Assembly: GCA_003671055.1 (NCBI GenBank)
Contig: QWPV01000012.1
Span: forward strand, 1 to 50,366
Direction: 5' to 3'
Source of the DNA: Planctomycetota bacterium
GTDB lineage: Bacteria > Planctomycetota > Phycisphaerae > Phycisphaerales > SM1A02
DNA length: 50,366 nt
Shown here: one piece after another, positions 1 to 8,401 of the stretch
Numbering within the stretch: the stretch's first letter is position 1
Layout of the letters: each line of letters opens with the position of its first letter
Notes under the pieces: generated by a model
Databases searched by the model: none
What the model saw: only the letters and a program-made list of their open reading frames with translations
What the model was told of the DNA's origin: nothing
Position numbers and translations under genes: made by a program

Positions 1-794
1 CGCGTTTCGACCAGCGGCCACAACCACGCGGTGTCGATGTGCGCATGACCAACTGCGTTGCAAGTTGAATCCGCATCGCGCCGCGAGCCGAGCAGAATTT
101 GATCGAGTGACTTGCGCGCAGTTCGAAGTGCAGTGCGAGGCGCTGCAGCGGGAATGCTTGCGTGGAGCGCGCGCAGACCTGCGTCGATTTCTTTCGCACG
201 CGGATCGGATGCATCGAGCGCGAGCATCAAGCGTCGTGCGCTGTCGAAATCTTGTCCGATTGCCCACGCATCATGGTCGTACGCGACGAGTTCGCAGACT
301 TCAACGCGACCTGGGTTCTCTTCTTTCCATCGCGCATGTTGTTCAGGATGGTCCCACCAGAATGTGGAGATACCGAGCGGAAGATTACATGCGGCTTCCA
401 CGAAGCAGTCGATCGTTTCGCCGCCTTTCGCGCGCGGAATGAGCAGCGCGAAGTCGCGATACGGATCAAAGCCATGCACTGGCTCGCCGTTCACCCAGAG
501 CGTTCCTTCTGTTCCACTTGAGAAGCGCAGCCCAACAGGAAATCCGCGCATCGACGCTGGCACTTTGCCGCGCACGCGAAACCACGCGGTGGACCAGACT
601 GGTCCCCATCGCGTGCCGATGGCGCATGGCGCGTACTTCAACTTGCTCGCGCTCGCGAAACTCGGTCGGTCGAGACCCTTCGGCCGCGACCATGTCAATG
701 AGAGCGATGCGTGAACGGGAAATGCGAGGGGCGCGAGGATGTCCTGCGCGAAACTCTCATAACGGATAGCGGAGTACTGAAGATCCGGGAGCAC
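1..794 (-). CDS. GH38 alpha-mannosidase, N-terminal part (cut by window edge)
   Basis: Reading the minus strand open to the window edge gives about 264 residues with hallmarks of glycoside hydrolase family 38. An N-terminal beta region contains GPVWSTAWFRVRG, followed by LPLGISTFWWDHPEQ, then a helical linker. The last residues, GHAHIDTAWLWPLVET, are the conserved start of the GH38 catalytic barrel, whose His and Asp bind the catalytic zinc. The nucleophile and the rest of the protein lie outside the window. GH38 enzymes hydrolyse alpha-mannosides. The start is uncertain: GTG at 794 lies just after the stop of the upstream gene, while GTG at 872 would overlap that gene and give a signal-like N-terminus. 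No ATG fits. It is probably co-transcribed with the membrane protein upstream. Confidence 0.88.
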   Translation of the reverse strand, partial: MLPDLQYSAIRYESFAQDILAPLAFPVHASLSLTWSRPKGLDRPSFASASKLKYAPCAIGTRWGPVWSTAWFRVRGKVPASMRGFPVGLRFSSGTEGTLWVNGEPVHGFDPYRDFALLIPRAKGGETIDCFVEAACNLPLGISTFWWDHPEQHARWKEENPGRVEVCELVAYDHDAWAIGQDFDSARRLMLALDASDPRAKEIDAGLRALHASIPAAAPRTALRTARKSLDQILLGSRRDADSTCNAVGHAHIDTAWLWPLVET

Positions 795-798
795 TGCG

Positions 799-2088
799 TC
801 ACTGTACTGCGGCAGTCGGCGTTCGTCGTCCGAAGATGCCGCGGAAGAAGTCGCGAATGCCAGCCAAGCCACGAAGGATCAACCCATTCTTCCGTTCCGC
901 ACCGAATCGCGCGGCGATGATTGCCTCGTGCGAGCGATAGCGCGGCGGAATTGCCACAAGCGCGCCACCACCCTGCTCATTCTTTGAAACGAAGGTCGAC
1001 CAGATCACGCCGCATACGAGGTCACTCGGGTGTACGCCGAGATCGATTTCGCGCGGCGCTGAGATGAACCATCGTCGATACGTGAACAGCATGGATGCGC
1101 CTGATGGCGTGACCGTCCCTCGCGTGCGAATCGGAAGCCCTGCCCTTGGGCGTGCGAGAAACGCGCGCACAGGACCATTGGATGGTTCTGCGCGGTGCCA
1201 TCGCATCGTGAGAAGATCCCACGCGCATGTGGATGCGAACAGGTTCAGACGCACGCACCAGCCGCACACGAGGATGCAGAAAATCACAAGCGGCAGCGCG
1301 ACAATCGCACCGAGCATCGGATGCAAAGCGGTTGCGCTGAGCAGCAGCACGAGAATCGCCGCGCGACCTGAGAGCAGTGCTGCATCGAGCAATGCGAATG
1401 GACTAATGAGGACGAGCGCATCGATCGTGTGCGAGACGATCCACACCACCGCAAAGAGCGTGAGTGCACCGAGGTACACCGCGATATCCTCTGGAATTCC
1501 AGCGAATGCCATGTTCGGCGCGAGGACAACTGTTCCGACAAGTTGATTCGGATCACCACCCACCTGCGACATCGCACCCACGATGGACGGCAGCAAGATG
1601 CCCGCGGCCAGCAGCGCGGAACACTTCGATTCCAAGTAGTGCACTGCATCGAACAGCTTGCGAATGGGCATCGGCACTGGACGCGTTGTCCATCGCGCAA
1701 TCTGCCCGATGAGAAAAATCGTGAAGAGGGTTCCCCAGAACCATGGGTTTGCGTGCAGCGGAACGGATGCACCATCGGCCAACTTCCACCAGTCGATTGC
1801 GCCAAAAAGCGCCATCACAACAAGTGGTGAAACAGCAAGTCCGGTGACTTCTGCAAATCCGCCGCTCCATGTTGTTGCTCGTGTTTCAAGTTTAGCTTCA
1901 GAACGTGCCACGAGAGGCGCGCTCACGCTGGTACTTTGGGCTTGAGGCGCCGACGACTGCGCATCGGCGTTCGCGCTCGGCGTCACTGCACTCGCGACGC
2001 ACATGGCAATCCACAATGCCGTGTAAGCGACACATCGCTGCAGTTTATTTGCGCATGCTCCAACTTGTTGCATCCGATCCATACGCAC
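799..2088 (-). CDS. Multi-pass membrane protein of unknown function
   Basis: I do not recognise the family. The 429-residue product begins with a GTG codon; an ATG five codons later is an equal alternative. A hydrophobic signal-like segment lies near residues 18-38, then a low-complexity Ser/Ala/Gln stretch to about 70. Roughly seven hydrophobic segments follow (about 80-97, 113-130, 155-175, 203-220, 222-240, 243-259 and 261-281). A polar C-terminal domain of about 130 residues completes it, so the likely form is an integral membrane core with one soluble tail. The next gene downstream, GH38, starts within a few bases of the stop. No catalytic motif is visible. Confidence 0.7.
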   Translation of the reverse strand: MRMDRMQQVGACANKLQRCVAYTALWIAMCVASAVTPSANADAQSSAPQAQSTSVSAPLVARSEAKLETRATTWSGGFAEVTGLAVSPLVVMALFGAIDWWKLADGASVPLHANPWFWGTLFTIFLIGQIARWTTRPVPMPIRKLFDAVHYLESKCSALLAAGILLPSIVGAMSQVGGDPNQLVGTVVLAPNMAFAGIPEDIAVYLGALTLFAVVWIVSHTIDALVLISPFALLDAALLSGRAAILVLLLSATALHPMLGAIVALPLVIFCILVCGWCVRLNLFASTCAWDLLTMRWHRAEPSNGPVRAFLARPRAGLPIRTRGTVTPSGASMLFTYRRWFISAPREIDLGVHPSDLVCGVIWSTFVSKNEQGGGALVAIPPRYRSHEAIIAARFGAERKNGLILRGLAGIRDFFRGIFGRRTPTAAVQ

Positions 2089-2137
2089 AGTTTCGCGGGA
2101 GAGTTCGAATTGTCAAGTTTCGTACAGTGCTCCGAAC

Positions 2138-3061
2138 TTGCGCGCCTCCGAATTTGCACTTCTTCACGCCCCTACTGTCGACGCGCGACTGCTTCTTTCG
2201 ATCCTTCCGAGCGCGCTTCTGGCTGGTCTCGTCGCAGTTCTTGCGACAATTGTCGTGGAACGATTCGGCGGCGTCGTCGGTGGAGTCCTCTCCACGGTTC
2301 CCACCACAATTGTCGCGTATGCAATCGGGCTTCACGGGCAAGCCGCGACGACGGATGATTTTCGCCGCGCACTTGCGTTCGTCCCCGTAGGCATTCTCCT
2401 GAACGCTGCATACCTTCTCGTTTGGAAGTGGCTCCCTCCGAGGCTTCACGCGTTGGGCATTAAACGGCTACTTGTCAGCACAATCGCGCTCGCACTCACG
2501 GCGTGGATCATCGTTGCGACCGCGCTCACTGTCGCGCATGATGCGATGGAACCGAGCGTGGAACGCACCGTGCTCTGCGGAATCCTAGCGATGTGCGTTG
2601 GGCTCGCACTTGCACTCGCTGCAACTCGGCGAGTGCATGCAGCGGTGCGCGGCACACATCGAGTGGGCATGTTCACGTTCGTGTTGCGCGGTGTTGGCGC
2701 GACAATCGTTGTCGGAGTTGCGTTGTTCATCAGCCGATCAGGATTGCCACTCGTGAGCGGCGTCGTGAGTGTGTTCCCAATCATCTTCACAACCGTCATG
2801 GTTGCGACGTGGCTCGCGCAAGGATCACAAGTCCCCGCAGGCGCTGCAGGACCGATGGCACTTGGAACGTTGAGTGTGAGCTCGTTCGCGTTGCTCGCTG
2901 CGTGGCTGATCCCCGCATACGGATTGACAGAAGGCGCAACTCTTGCGTGGTTTGTGTCCGTTGGATTTGTGAGCGCGCCCGCATATCTGTACTTAAGGTC
3001 GAGGCAACGGCATCTCAAGGGGGTCCACACACCATTACAACCCGAACAAGTGCCCCAATAA
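2138..3061 (+). CDS. Integral membrane protein of unknown function
   Basis: The 307-residue product is almost wholly hydrophobic, with about nine to ten predicted transmembrane helices separated by short Arg/His-containing loops. Two halves of about five helices each are suggested by similar Gly/Val-rich segments near residues 40-60 and 200-230. No signature motif of a named transporter is visible. The reading frame opens with TTG at 2138; an in-frame ATG is not available nearby, so the true start could differ by a few codons. The gene is divergent from the membrane protein at 799-2088, with only 49 bases between them, so the promoters must overlap. A nested inverted repeat begins in its last codons. 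Confidence 0.72.
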   Translation: MRASEFALLHAPTVDARLLLSILPSALLAGLVAVLATIVVERFGGVVGGVLSTVPTTIVAYAIGLHGQAATTDDFRRALAFVPVGILLNAAYLLVWKWLPPRLHALGIKRLLVSTIALALTAWIIVATALTVAHDAMEPSVERTVLCGILAMCVGLALALAATRRVHAAVRGTHRVGMFTFVLRGVGATIVVGVALFISRSGLPLVSGVVSVFPIIFTTVMVATWLAQGSQVPAGAAGPMALGTLSVSSFALLAAWLIPAYGLTEGATLAWFVSVGFVSAPAYLYLRSRQRHLKGVHTPLQPEQVPQ

Positions 3062-3096
3062 CTTCGGACTTCCGAACAAAGTCGGTAACTTGTTCG
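3043..3096. repeat. Nested inverted repeat upstream of the efflux cassette
   Basis: Outer arms CGAACAAGT (3043-3051) and ACTTGTTCG (3088-3096) are perfect complements. Between them sits TTCGGA-CT-TCCGAA (3064-3077). The element spans the stop codon of the upstream membrane protein and ends 43 bases before the first gene of the efflux cassette. There is no T-run after either arm, so a simple terminator is unlikely. A dimeric regulator site or an mRNA attenuator is possible. Confidence 0.45.
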
Positions 3097-3139
3097 TGCG
3101 ACAGCCGAAGAACGAGGGCATACTTCCACGCCACACCTC

Positions 3140-3631
3140 ATGCGACCACCCCGATTCATCCGCATCATTGCCGTCTTCGCGTTCGCCGCGTGGATAACGC
3201 TGTGCTGCTGCGAGCGGAAAGCGATTGCTGAATGGATCGGATTTGCGGTTCCTTCGTCCTCGTGCTGCGCTTCTTCAAATGAAGCGGCTGAGGAGAGCGA
3301 GATTCCACCTTGCTGCCGAAGCGCAGATTGCGCGAAGGAAGAAAGCCCACCGAAGGACGCAACGACGCCGCATGACGCAACGACGCCGCATGGCTCGTGC
3401 ACTATGCAAGGCTGCTGCGATCGATTCAGCGGACCGATGACCTCCCTTGCTGTTCCCACCGATCATGTTGGCGTCGAACTCACCTGGCAGTTTGATTTCA
3501 CAGCAAGCGCAGTCAGCACACTCGTCGCACTCGAACAAGCGAATCCGCCGCCGATACTGCGTGAGCTCGCACGCTTGATAAGTCCGCCGCCGAAACTGCT
3601 CTTGTTGATTTCGCGCCGCATTCGCATCTAA
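3140..3631 (+). CDS. Small exported Cys/His-rich protein, efflux-cassette leader
   Basis: The 163-residue product has an N-terminal hydrophobic signal-like segment (about residues 8-24) ending in a CCC cluster. The centre, about residues 43-96, is rich in Cys, His, Glu and Pro, with repeated CC pairs and CC-x5-C spacing. An exact 18-base duplication (3356-3373 and 3374-3391) encodes tandem DATTPH. Such composition suggests metal or thiol binding outside the cytoplasm, but this is inference and no family is recognised. The C-terminal part is hydrophobic and basic. It precedes the TolC-like gene by 84 bases and is probably the first gene of the efflux operon. Confidence 0.65.
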   Translation: MRPPRFIRIIAVFAFAAWITLCCCERKAIAEWIGFAVPSSSCCASSNEAAEESEIPPCCRSADCAKEESPPKDATTPHDATTPHGSCTMQGCCDRFSGPMTSLAVPTDHVGVELTWQFDFTASAVSTLVALEQANPPPILRELARLISPPPKLLLLISRRIRI

Positions 3632-3703
3632 ATCCTTCGTTGAGTAACCCGTTTGCCCGCGTGCGTTTCTGCATCGCGTGGCGTTTGTGCGTTCTCGAAC
3701 TCG

Positions 3704-3708
3704 AAGGA
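3704..3708 (+). promoter_or_regulatory. Ribosome binding site fixing the TolC-like start
   Basis: AAGGA lies 7 bases before the ATG at 3716. The same frame stays open to 3653, but the extension lacks a ribosome site, and only the 3716 start puts the signal peptide at the N-terminus. Confidence 0.6.
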
Positions 3709-3715
3709 TTTTTCA

Positions 3716-5014
3716 ATGCCTACATCACCGCTCCTCCATGGTCCACGCAACTGCTGGACACTCCTCGCGCTCACTGCGCTCGTGGCTCCGCTCGCACACT
3801 GCAGCAGCACGCCTCGCGCACTTCCATATACGGTTGTTGAGTTCGCTCCAGACATCATCGAACCGCTCTCGCCTGATGCTGCAGCGCTCCTCGCTCTCGA
3901 GCGATCACCGCGCGTCCGTGCCGCATTCGAACGAAGTCATGCAGCAACACTGCGCGCGAAAGCAACTGCGCTTCCACCAGATCCAAGCCTTGCGCTGAGT
4001 TGGGGATTTCCGATTGGCATGGGCGACAACCCTGTTACTGCTGGAATCATGGGTGAACTCGCGTGGCTCTTCGCGCGCGACCGATTGCTTGAAGCCGCGG
4101 ACTCTGCGCGAAACATTGCCGCCGAAGAATTGCTGGCTGTCACTTCTAGCACTGCTGCAGAAGCGCGAAAACTCACGCGATCGCTTGCGTCCGCGCGTGA
4201 AGCCGTCGTCGCAGCGGTAGTGCTCGTGGAAGCACGGCGTATCGTCGCTGATGCTGATGCGGCCTCGGTTCTCGCAGGCGAGCTTGCAGCAGTCGAAGGC
4301 ATTGAAACACTCTCCCAACGCGAGAACGCGCTCGCGATGGAAGCGGATATGCGGATTGAGGCGCATGAGTTTGAGGTTGCGCTCGGGTCACTCCTCAACG
4401 TGCGTTCCATTGGTCCTGTGCAAAGCGAACTGTCGGATATCACCGCGCTCACGCTCTCCACACGCACACTTGAGGTCCTCGAAGCAGAACAGAATTGCGC
4501 GATGCGTCGCAGCGATCTTGCTGAACTTGACTCGTGGTTTGCGAGCGGGCTTGATGGCGAAGTCGGCTACGAACGCGACATGGAAGGCGATAAGGCAGTG
4601 ATGGTCGGCGCGAACATTGGCCTGCCGATCTTCAGACGCGGACTCGAAGTGCAAGCCGCACTCGCAGAGTTGCGCGCAGCGGAAGCACAACTCGCTGAAG
4701 CACTGCGCATGGCAACGCTCGATGCGGAGCACGCGACTGATCGTGTGAAGCGCGCGCGTGAAGCTGCGCATGCTGCAAATGTTGCTGCGGAAGGACTCGA
4801 ACGAATCGCGTTGACGGCATTTGCAGCACTCGACGCGGGAGAATCTTCTCGGAAGAGTGCACATCTCGCGCAAGCGATGGCAGCCGAACGCCGCATCGAT
4901 GCTGCCCGTCGTGCGATCGTTGAAGCGTCGGCAATCGAGGCACTTGAAGCCCGCACACGAACCGCAGTGCCGCCTGCAAATGCTCGCGCAGCGAAAGAAG
5001 GAGGCGCATCGTGA
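3716..5014 (+). CDS. TolC-family outer-membrane efflux lipoprotein
   Basis: The 432-residue product from ATG 3716 carries a lipoprotein signal (hydrophobic core then LAHC near residue 29), predicting an acylated Cys. The rest is long Ala/Glu/Arg-rich helices with heptad character, including internally similar halves near residues 70-230 and 265-420, as in TolC/OEP channels. The motif GANIGLPIFRRG near residue 300 matches the conserved strand region of the family. TolC-like proteins form the outer-membrane channel of tripartite pumps. Its stop overlaps the adaptor start by 4 bases, so translation of the two is probably coupled. Confidence 0.85.
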   Translation: MPTSPLLHGPRNCWTLLALTALVAPLAHCSSTPRALPYTVVEFAPDIIEPLSPDAAALLALERSPRVRAAFERSHAATLRAKATALPPDPSLALSWGFPIGMGDNPVTAGIMGELAWLFARDRLLEAADSARNIAAEELLAVTSSTAAEARKLTRSLASAREAVVAAVVLVEARRIVADADAASVLAGELAAVEGIETLSQRENALAMEADMRIEAHEFEVALGSLLNVRSIGPVQSELSDITALTLSTRTLEVLEAEQNCAMRRSDLAELDSWFASGLDGEVGYERDMEGDKAVMVGANIGLPIFRRGLEVQAALAELRAAEAQLAEALRMATLDAEHATDRVKRAREAAHAANVAAEGLERIALTAFAALDAGESSRKSAHLAQAMAAERRIDAARRAIVEASAIEALEARTRTAVPPANARAAKEGGAS

Positions 5015-6516
5015 ACACGTTCATCCGCACACAACCCCGCGTTCGGTTTTTCACACGGATCGTCGTGCCTGTTGTCATCCTTGGGTCCGCAGCAACTCTG
5101 CTCATCGCAACCGCGTGGAACGCACTTTCCCCAGTGGCTGAGGCGCGTGTCAGCGTCGTCGCAGTGATTCCAAGCACAGGTCGCGCGACGACGGTTTCGA
5201 GTGGCGGCATTCAAGCGCCTGGTTGGATCGAACCACGACCATTCGCCTTCGAAGTGACGCCACTCCGTGAAGGCGTGGTGACTGAAGTGCTCGTGCTTGA
5301 AGGCGATCATGTCGAGAAGGGACAAGTTGTGGCAAGACTTGAGTCGCGCGCACAAGCACTTGCACTCGCGCGAGCCGAAGGCGAACTTCGCGCAGCGCAA
5401 GGCGACGTGATGGCTGCTGAAGCTGAGAGCATCGCTGCAAGCCGAGCGTTGGAACTTCAACTTACTGCGAGCGTCATGCTTGCGGACGCAAAGGCGAAGC
5501 ATGCGGGCGCCGACGCGATGCTGCTCGCACTTGCTGCGGAAGTCATCGAAGCTCGCGCGATGCGTGATGAATCGCAGGATGAACTCACACGCAAGTCGAA
5601 ATTGCTCGCGCTCGGCGGCGCAAGTGATGGCGAGATTCGTCGACTGACGCTGCGCGTCGAAGCGTTGACTGCAGCAATGGACGCGAAGGAATGCGCGCGC
5701 GTCGGGCAAATTGTGGAACGCGACGCGAGCGCCGTTGCGCTGAGTGCAGCAGAGACTTCACGACGCGAATTGCTCATGGAACGAGCAGCCGCAGCGCGTG
5801 CGCAAGGAATGTTCGACGCTGCGCAAGGTATGCGAACAGCGAAACACGCCATGCGCGACGAAGCGGCGCTCATGCTGGAGCGGAGCGATGTTGTCGCGAC
5901 GGTGACAGGGATTGTCATGCAGCGCCTTGCGATCCCGGGCACGATGGTGGGCGGCGTCAGCGAGGCGTCTGCGAAGCCCATCATGCTTCTCTATGACCCC
6001 GCACAACTTCAAGTGCGCTGTGATGTTCCGCTCAAAGATGCGGCAAAACTCACGATGGGCGCGACAGCAGAGATTCAAGTGGATTCGCTGCAAGGCAAGA
6101 TCTTCACGGGCGAGGTGACGCGGCTTGTTCCACTTGCTGATCTTCAGAAGAACACCGTGCAATGCAAAGTCGCGATTCATGATCCAGATCCTTCGATGCG
6201 GCCAGACATGCTCGCGCGAGTTCGCATCAGTCTCTCCGCGGATTCCACGGGAAGTGTTGCGGGCGAAAGCGTTGCCATTCCTACTGAAGCGCTTCGAACA
6301 AGTTCTGCTGGCGGCACCGAAGTCCTCGTCGCGATTCCGCACGGCGACACACTCATGACCGAGCGCCGAATTGTTGTTCTTGGAAACACTCGCGAGGGTG
6401 GATGGGTCGAAGTTGAAAGTGGATTGGCTGCGGGTGATCGCGTGGTGCTCGATGGAAACATCGAAGCGGGCAAGCACATTCGTGGAATCGAATCATTGAA
6501 GGGAGAAGCGCCATGA
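5011..6516 (+). CDS. Periplasmic adaptor (HlyD/MacA-type membrane fusion protein)
   Basis: The 501-residue product has one N-terminal membrane anchor (about residues 15-37). A lipoyl-like half near 80-115 (PLREGVVTEVLVLEGDHVEKG) leads into a long Ala/Glu-rich alpha-helical hairpin (about 115-290). The second lipoyl half, then beta-barrel and membrane-proximal domains follow (about 300-500; VEVESGLAAGDRVVLDG near the end). This is the classic adaptor order that bridges an inner-membrane pump and TolC. The start is GTG, overlapping the TolC stop (GTGA); the end overlaps the ATPase start (ATGA). The helical hairpin is long enough to reach a TolC channel. Confidence 0.9.
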   Translation: MNTFIRTQPRVRFFTRIVVPVVILGSAATLLIATAWNALSPVAEARVSVVAVIPSTGRATTVSSGGIQAPGWIEPRPFAFEVTPLREGVVTEVLVLEGDHVEKGQVVARLESRAQALALARAEGELRAAQGDVMAAEAESIAASRALELQLTASVMLADAKAKHAGADAMLLALAAEVIEARAMRDESQDELTRKSKLLALGGASDGEIRRLTLRVEALTAAMDAKECARVGQIVERDASAVALSAAETSRRELLMERAAAARAQGMFDAAQGMRTAKHAMRDEAALMLERSDVVATVTGIVMQRLAIPGTMVGGVSEASAKPIMLLYDPAQLQVRCDVPLKDAAKLTMGATAEIQVDSLQGKIFTGEVTRLVPLADLQKNTVQCKVAIHDPDPSMRPDMLARVRISLSADSTGSVAGESVAIPTEALRTSSAGGTEVLVAIPHGDTLMTERRIVVLGNTREGGWVEVESGLAAGDRVVLDGNIEAGKHIRGIESLKGEAP

Positions 6517-7250
6517 ACGACAGCATGAACGACAGCAAGGCATTCATTCGTTGTTCAAAACTTACCAAGGTCTATCGCAAGGGCGATCAAGAGATCACGC
6601 CACTGAAGGATCTCGATCTTGAGATTGAACGCGGCTCGTTCATTTCCCTCATGGGACCGAGTGGTTCAGGCAAGACCACGCTGCTCAATCTGCTCGCGGG
6701 CATTGACTCCGTCACTTCAGGCAGTCTGTGGATCGGCGACAACGAGATTGGTTCGATGAGTCGCAATCAACTTGCCGCATGGCGCGCGAAAGAAGTCGGC
6801 ATCATCTTCCAGTCCTACAACCTCGTGCCTGTGCTGACGGCCTATGAGAATGTGGAACTCCCGCTACTTCTGCACGATTTCACGCGGAGCGAGCGAGCCG
6901 CGCGAGTGGAGTCTGCGCTCGAAACCGTGCAACTTCTTGATCGCGCAGCGCACTTCCCTCGTCAACTTTCCGGCGGTCAAGAGCAACGCGTTGCCATTGC
7001 ACGAGCGATTGTTGCGAACCCTCCGCTTCTGCTTGCGGATGAACCGACGGGCGATCTTGATCGCGACAGCGCAGGCATGATTCTTGATCTCCTCGGTCGA
7101 TTACATCGAGAGCACGGGCGCACCATCGTTATGGTGACGCATGATCCCGCTGCGGCTCGACGCGCGGAGATTGAACTGCACTTGGAAAAGGGACAACTCA
7201 TTCGCAGTACGAGTAATGTTGGTCACACGACAAAGGGAGGTGCACATTGA
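6513..7250 (+). CDS. ABC transporter ATP-binding protein, MacB/LolD type
   Basis: The 245-residue nucleotide-binding subunit has every expected motif: Walker A GPSGSGKTT, Q-loop FQSYNLVPVLTAYENV, signature LSGGQEQRVAIARA, Walker B LLLADEPTGDLD and H-loop VMVTHD. The QSYNLVPVLTAYENV and ADEPTGDLD forms are typical of the MacB/LolD/FtsE branch, which works as mechanotransmission pumps rather than classic importers. It overlaps the adaptor upstream and the first permease downstream by 4 bases each, so it almost certainly energises these two permeases. Confidence 0.93.
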   Translation: MNDSMNDSKAFIRCSKLTKVYRKGDQEITPLKDLDLEIERGSFISLMGPSGSGKTTLLNLLAGIDSVTSGSLWIGDNEIGSMSRNQLAAWRAKEVGIIFQSYNLVPVLTAYENVELPLLLHDFTRSERAARVESALETVQLLDRAAHFPRQLSGGQEQRVAIARAIVANPPLLLADEPTGDLDRDSAGMILDLLGRLHREHGRTIVMVTHDPAAARRAEIELHLEKGQLIRSTSNVGHTTKGGAH

Positions 7251-8401
7251 TCTGGTGGCGCGTTGCACTACTTTCGTTACGGATGCTCGGTCGGAATCGA
7301 CTGCGTGCAGTGTTGGCGATGATCGGCATCGGTGTCGCGACCTTCTTGCTCTCTGCGGAGCGCGCGGTGCACAGCGGCGTCGCGGAAGCCACGAGCGCAA
7401 ACCAAGATGACACGCGACTCATTGTCTACCGCGCGAATCGCTTCTGCCCGTTTGCAAGCAAGATTCCCGAGCGATACGTCGACGAACTTCTCAAGATCCC
7501 CGGCGTGAAGAGCGCGGTGCCGATGCAGATCGTCGTGTCGAATTGCCGCGCGAGCCTTGATGTTGTCGTATTTCGCGGCGTGCGCGCAGAAGATGCGAAG
7601 GCGGTGCTCGCGCCTCGTATGCGTGTGCTCGATGGATCCTTCGATGCGTTTCTCTCACGCGGTGATGGCGCAATGCTCGGCAGCGCACTCGCAGCGCGAC
7701 GCGGACTCAAGGTTGGTGATCGATTCACTAGCGCTGGGCTTAGCGTCGCCGTCATGGGCATCGTCGAGAGCGATGGACCGCAAGATCGCAACGCTGCGTA
7801 CGTGCAACTGCCCTTCCTGCAGAGTTCTGCTGGGGGCGTGCAAGGCGGCGATGTCACGCAATTCGAAGTGGAAGTGACCGACGCGACGCAGATGCGAGAA
7901 GTTGCGCGCGCAATCGACGAACGATTCGCTACCGATCGAGCACCAACATCCACACGACCAGAGAAGGCGTTTGTCGCACTCGCTGCCAACGACCTCGTCG
8001 CAATCGCGGAGTTTGCAGGCTGGCTCGGCATCGGCGCGCTTGCTGCGGTGTTTGCACTTGTCGCCAATGCGATCGTGCTTTCGCTTGAAGCACGCACGCG
8101 CGAGATCGCGATCCTGCAATCGGTTGGATTCCGTGGCGGACTCATCGCATGGAGCGTCGTTGTCGAGAGTTTGGCACTCGCACTCAGTGGAAGCATTCTC
8201 GGTGCAGGTGCTGCGTATCTCGCATTGGAGTTCGGACGCTTTGGGCTCGGCGCCGACGGCGTCTCGGTGGAGTTCCAACCATCGTTGAGCGTCGCATTCA
8301 TCTCGATCGCTGCAGCGAGCATCGTGGGCACGGTCGCTGGCCTTGTGCCTGCACTTTCCGCTGCGCGCCGCAGCATCGTGGAAGGAATGAAGAGCGCATG
8401 A
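7247..8401 (+). CDS. FtsX/MacB-type ABC permease, first of two
   Basis: The 384-residue permease starts at TTG (7247), inside the ATPase stop. It has an N-terminal helix (about residues 14-38), a periplasmic domain of about 210 residues with MacB-like features (VDELLKIPGVKSAVP, SALAARRGLKVGD), and a C-terminal FtsX domain of three helices (about 258-280, 300-330, 345-375). EARTREIAILQSVGFRGG at the first cytoplasmic loop is the FtsX coupling motif. Cassettes with two different FtsX permeases probably assemble as heterodimers, unlike MacB, where one polypeptide carries ATPase plus permease. Confidence 0.88.
   Translation: MIWWRVALLSLRMLGRNRLRAVLAMIGIGVATFLLSAERAVHSGVAEATSANQDDTRLIVYRANRFCPFASKIPERYVDELLKIPGVKSAVPMQIVVSNCRASLDVVVFRGVRAEDAKAVLAPRMRVLDGSFDAFLSRGDGAMLGSALAARRGLKVGDRFTSAGLSVAVMGIVESDGPQDRNAAYVQLPFLQSSAGGVQGGDVTQFEVEVTDATQMREVARAIDERFATDRAPTSTRPEKAFVALAANDLVAIAEFAGWLGIGALAAVFALVANAIVLSLEARTREIAILQSVGFRGGLIAWSVVVESLALALSGSILGAGAAYLALEFGRFGLGADGVSVEFQPSLSVAFISIAAASIVGTVAGLVPALSAARRSIVEGMKSA

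Noticed and set aside
2446-3459. Minus-strand open frame of 337 codons
   Set aside because: Overlaps a membrane protein gene and the Cys-rich gene on the plus strand; composition not protein-like.
4567-5709. Minus-strand open frame of 380 codons under the TolC and adaptor genes
   Set aside because: Antisense shadow of two clearly coding genes; Cys/His/Arg-rich translation typical of GC-rich wrong frames.
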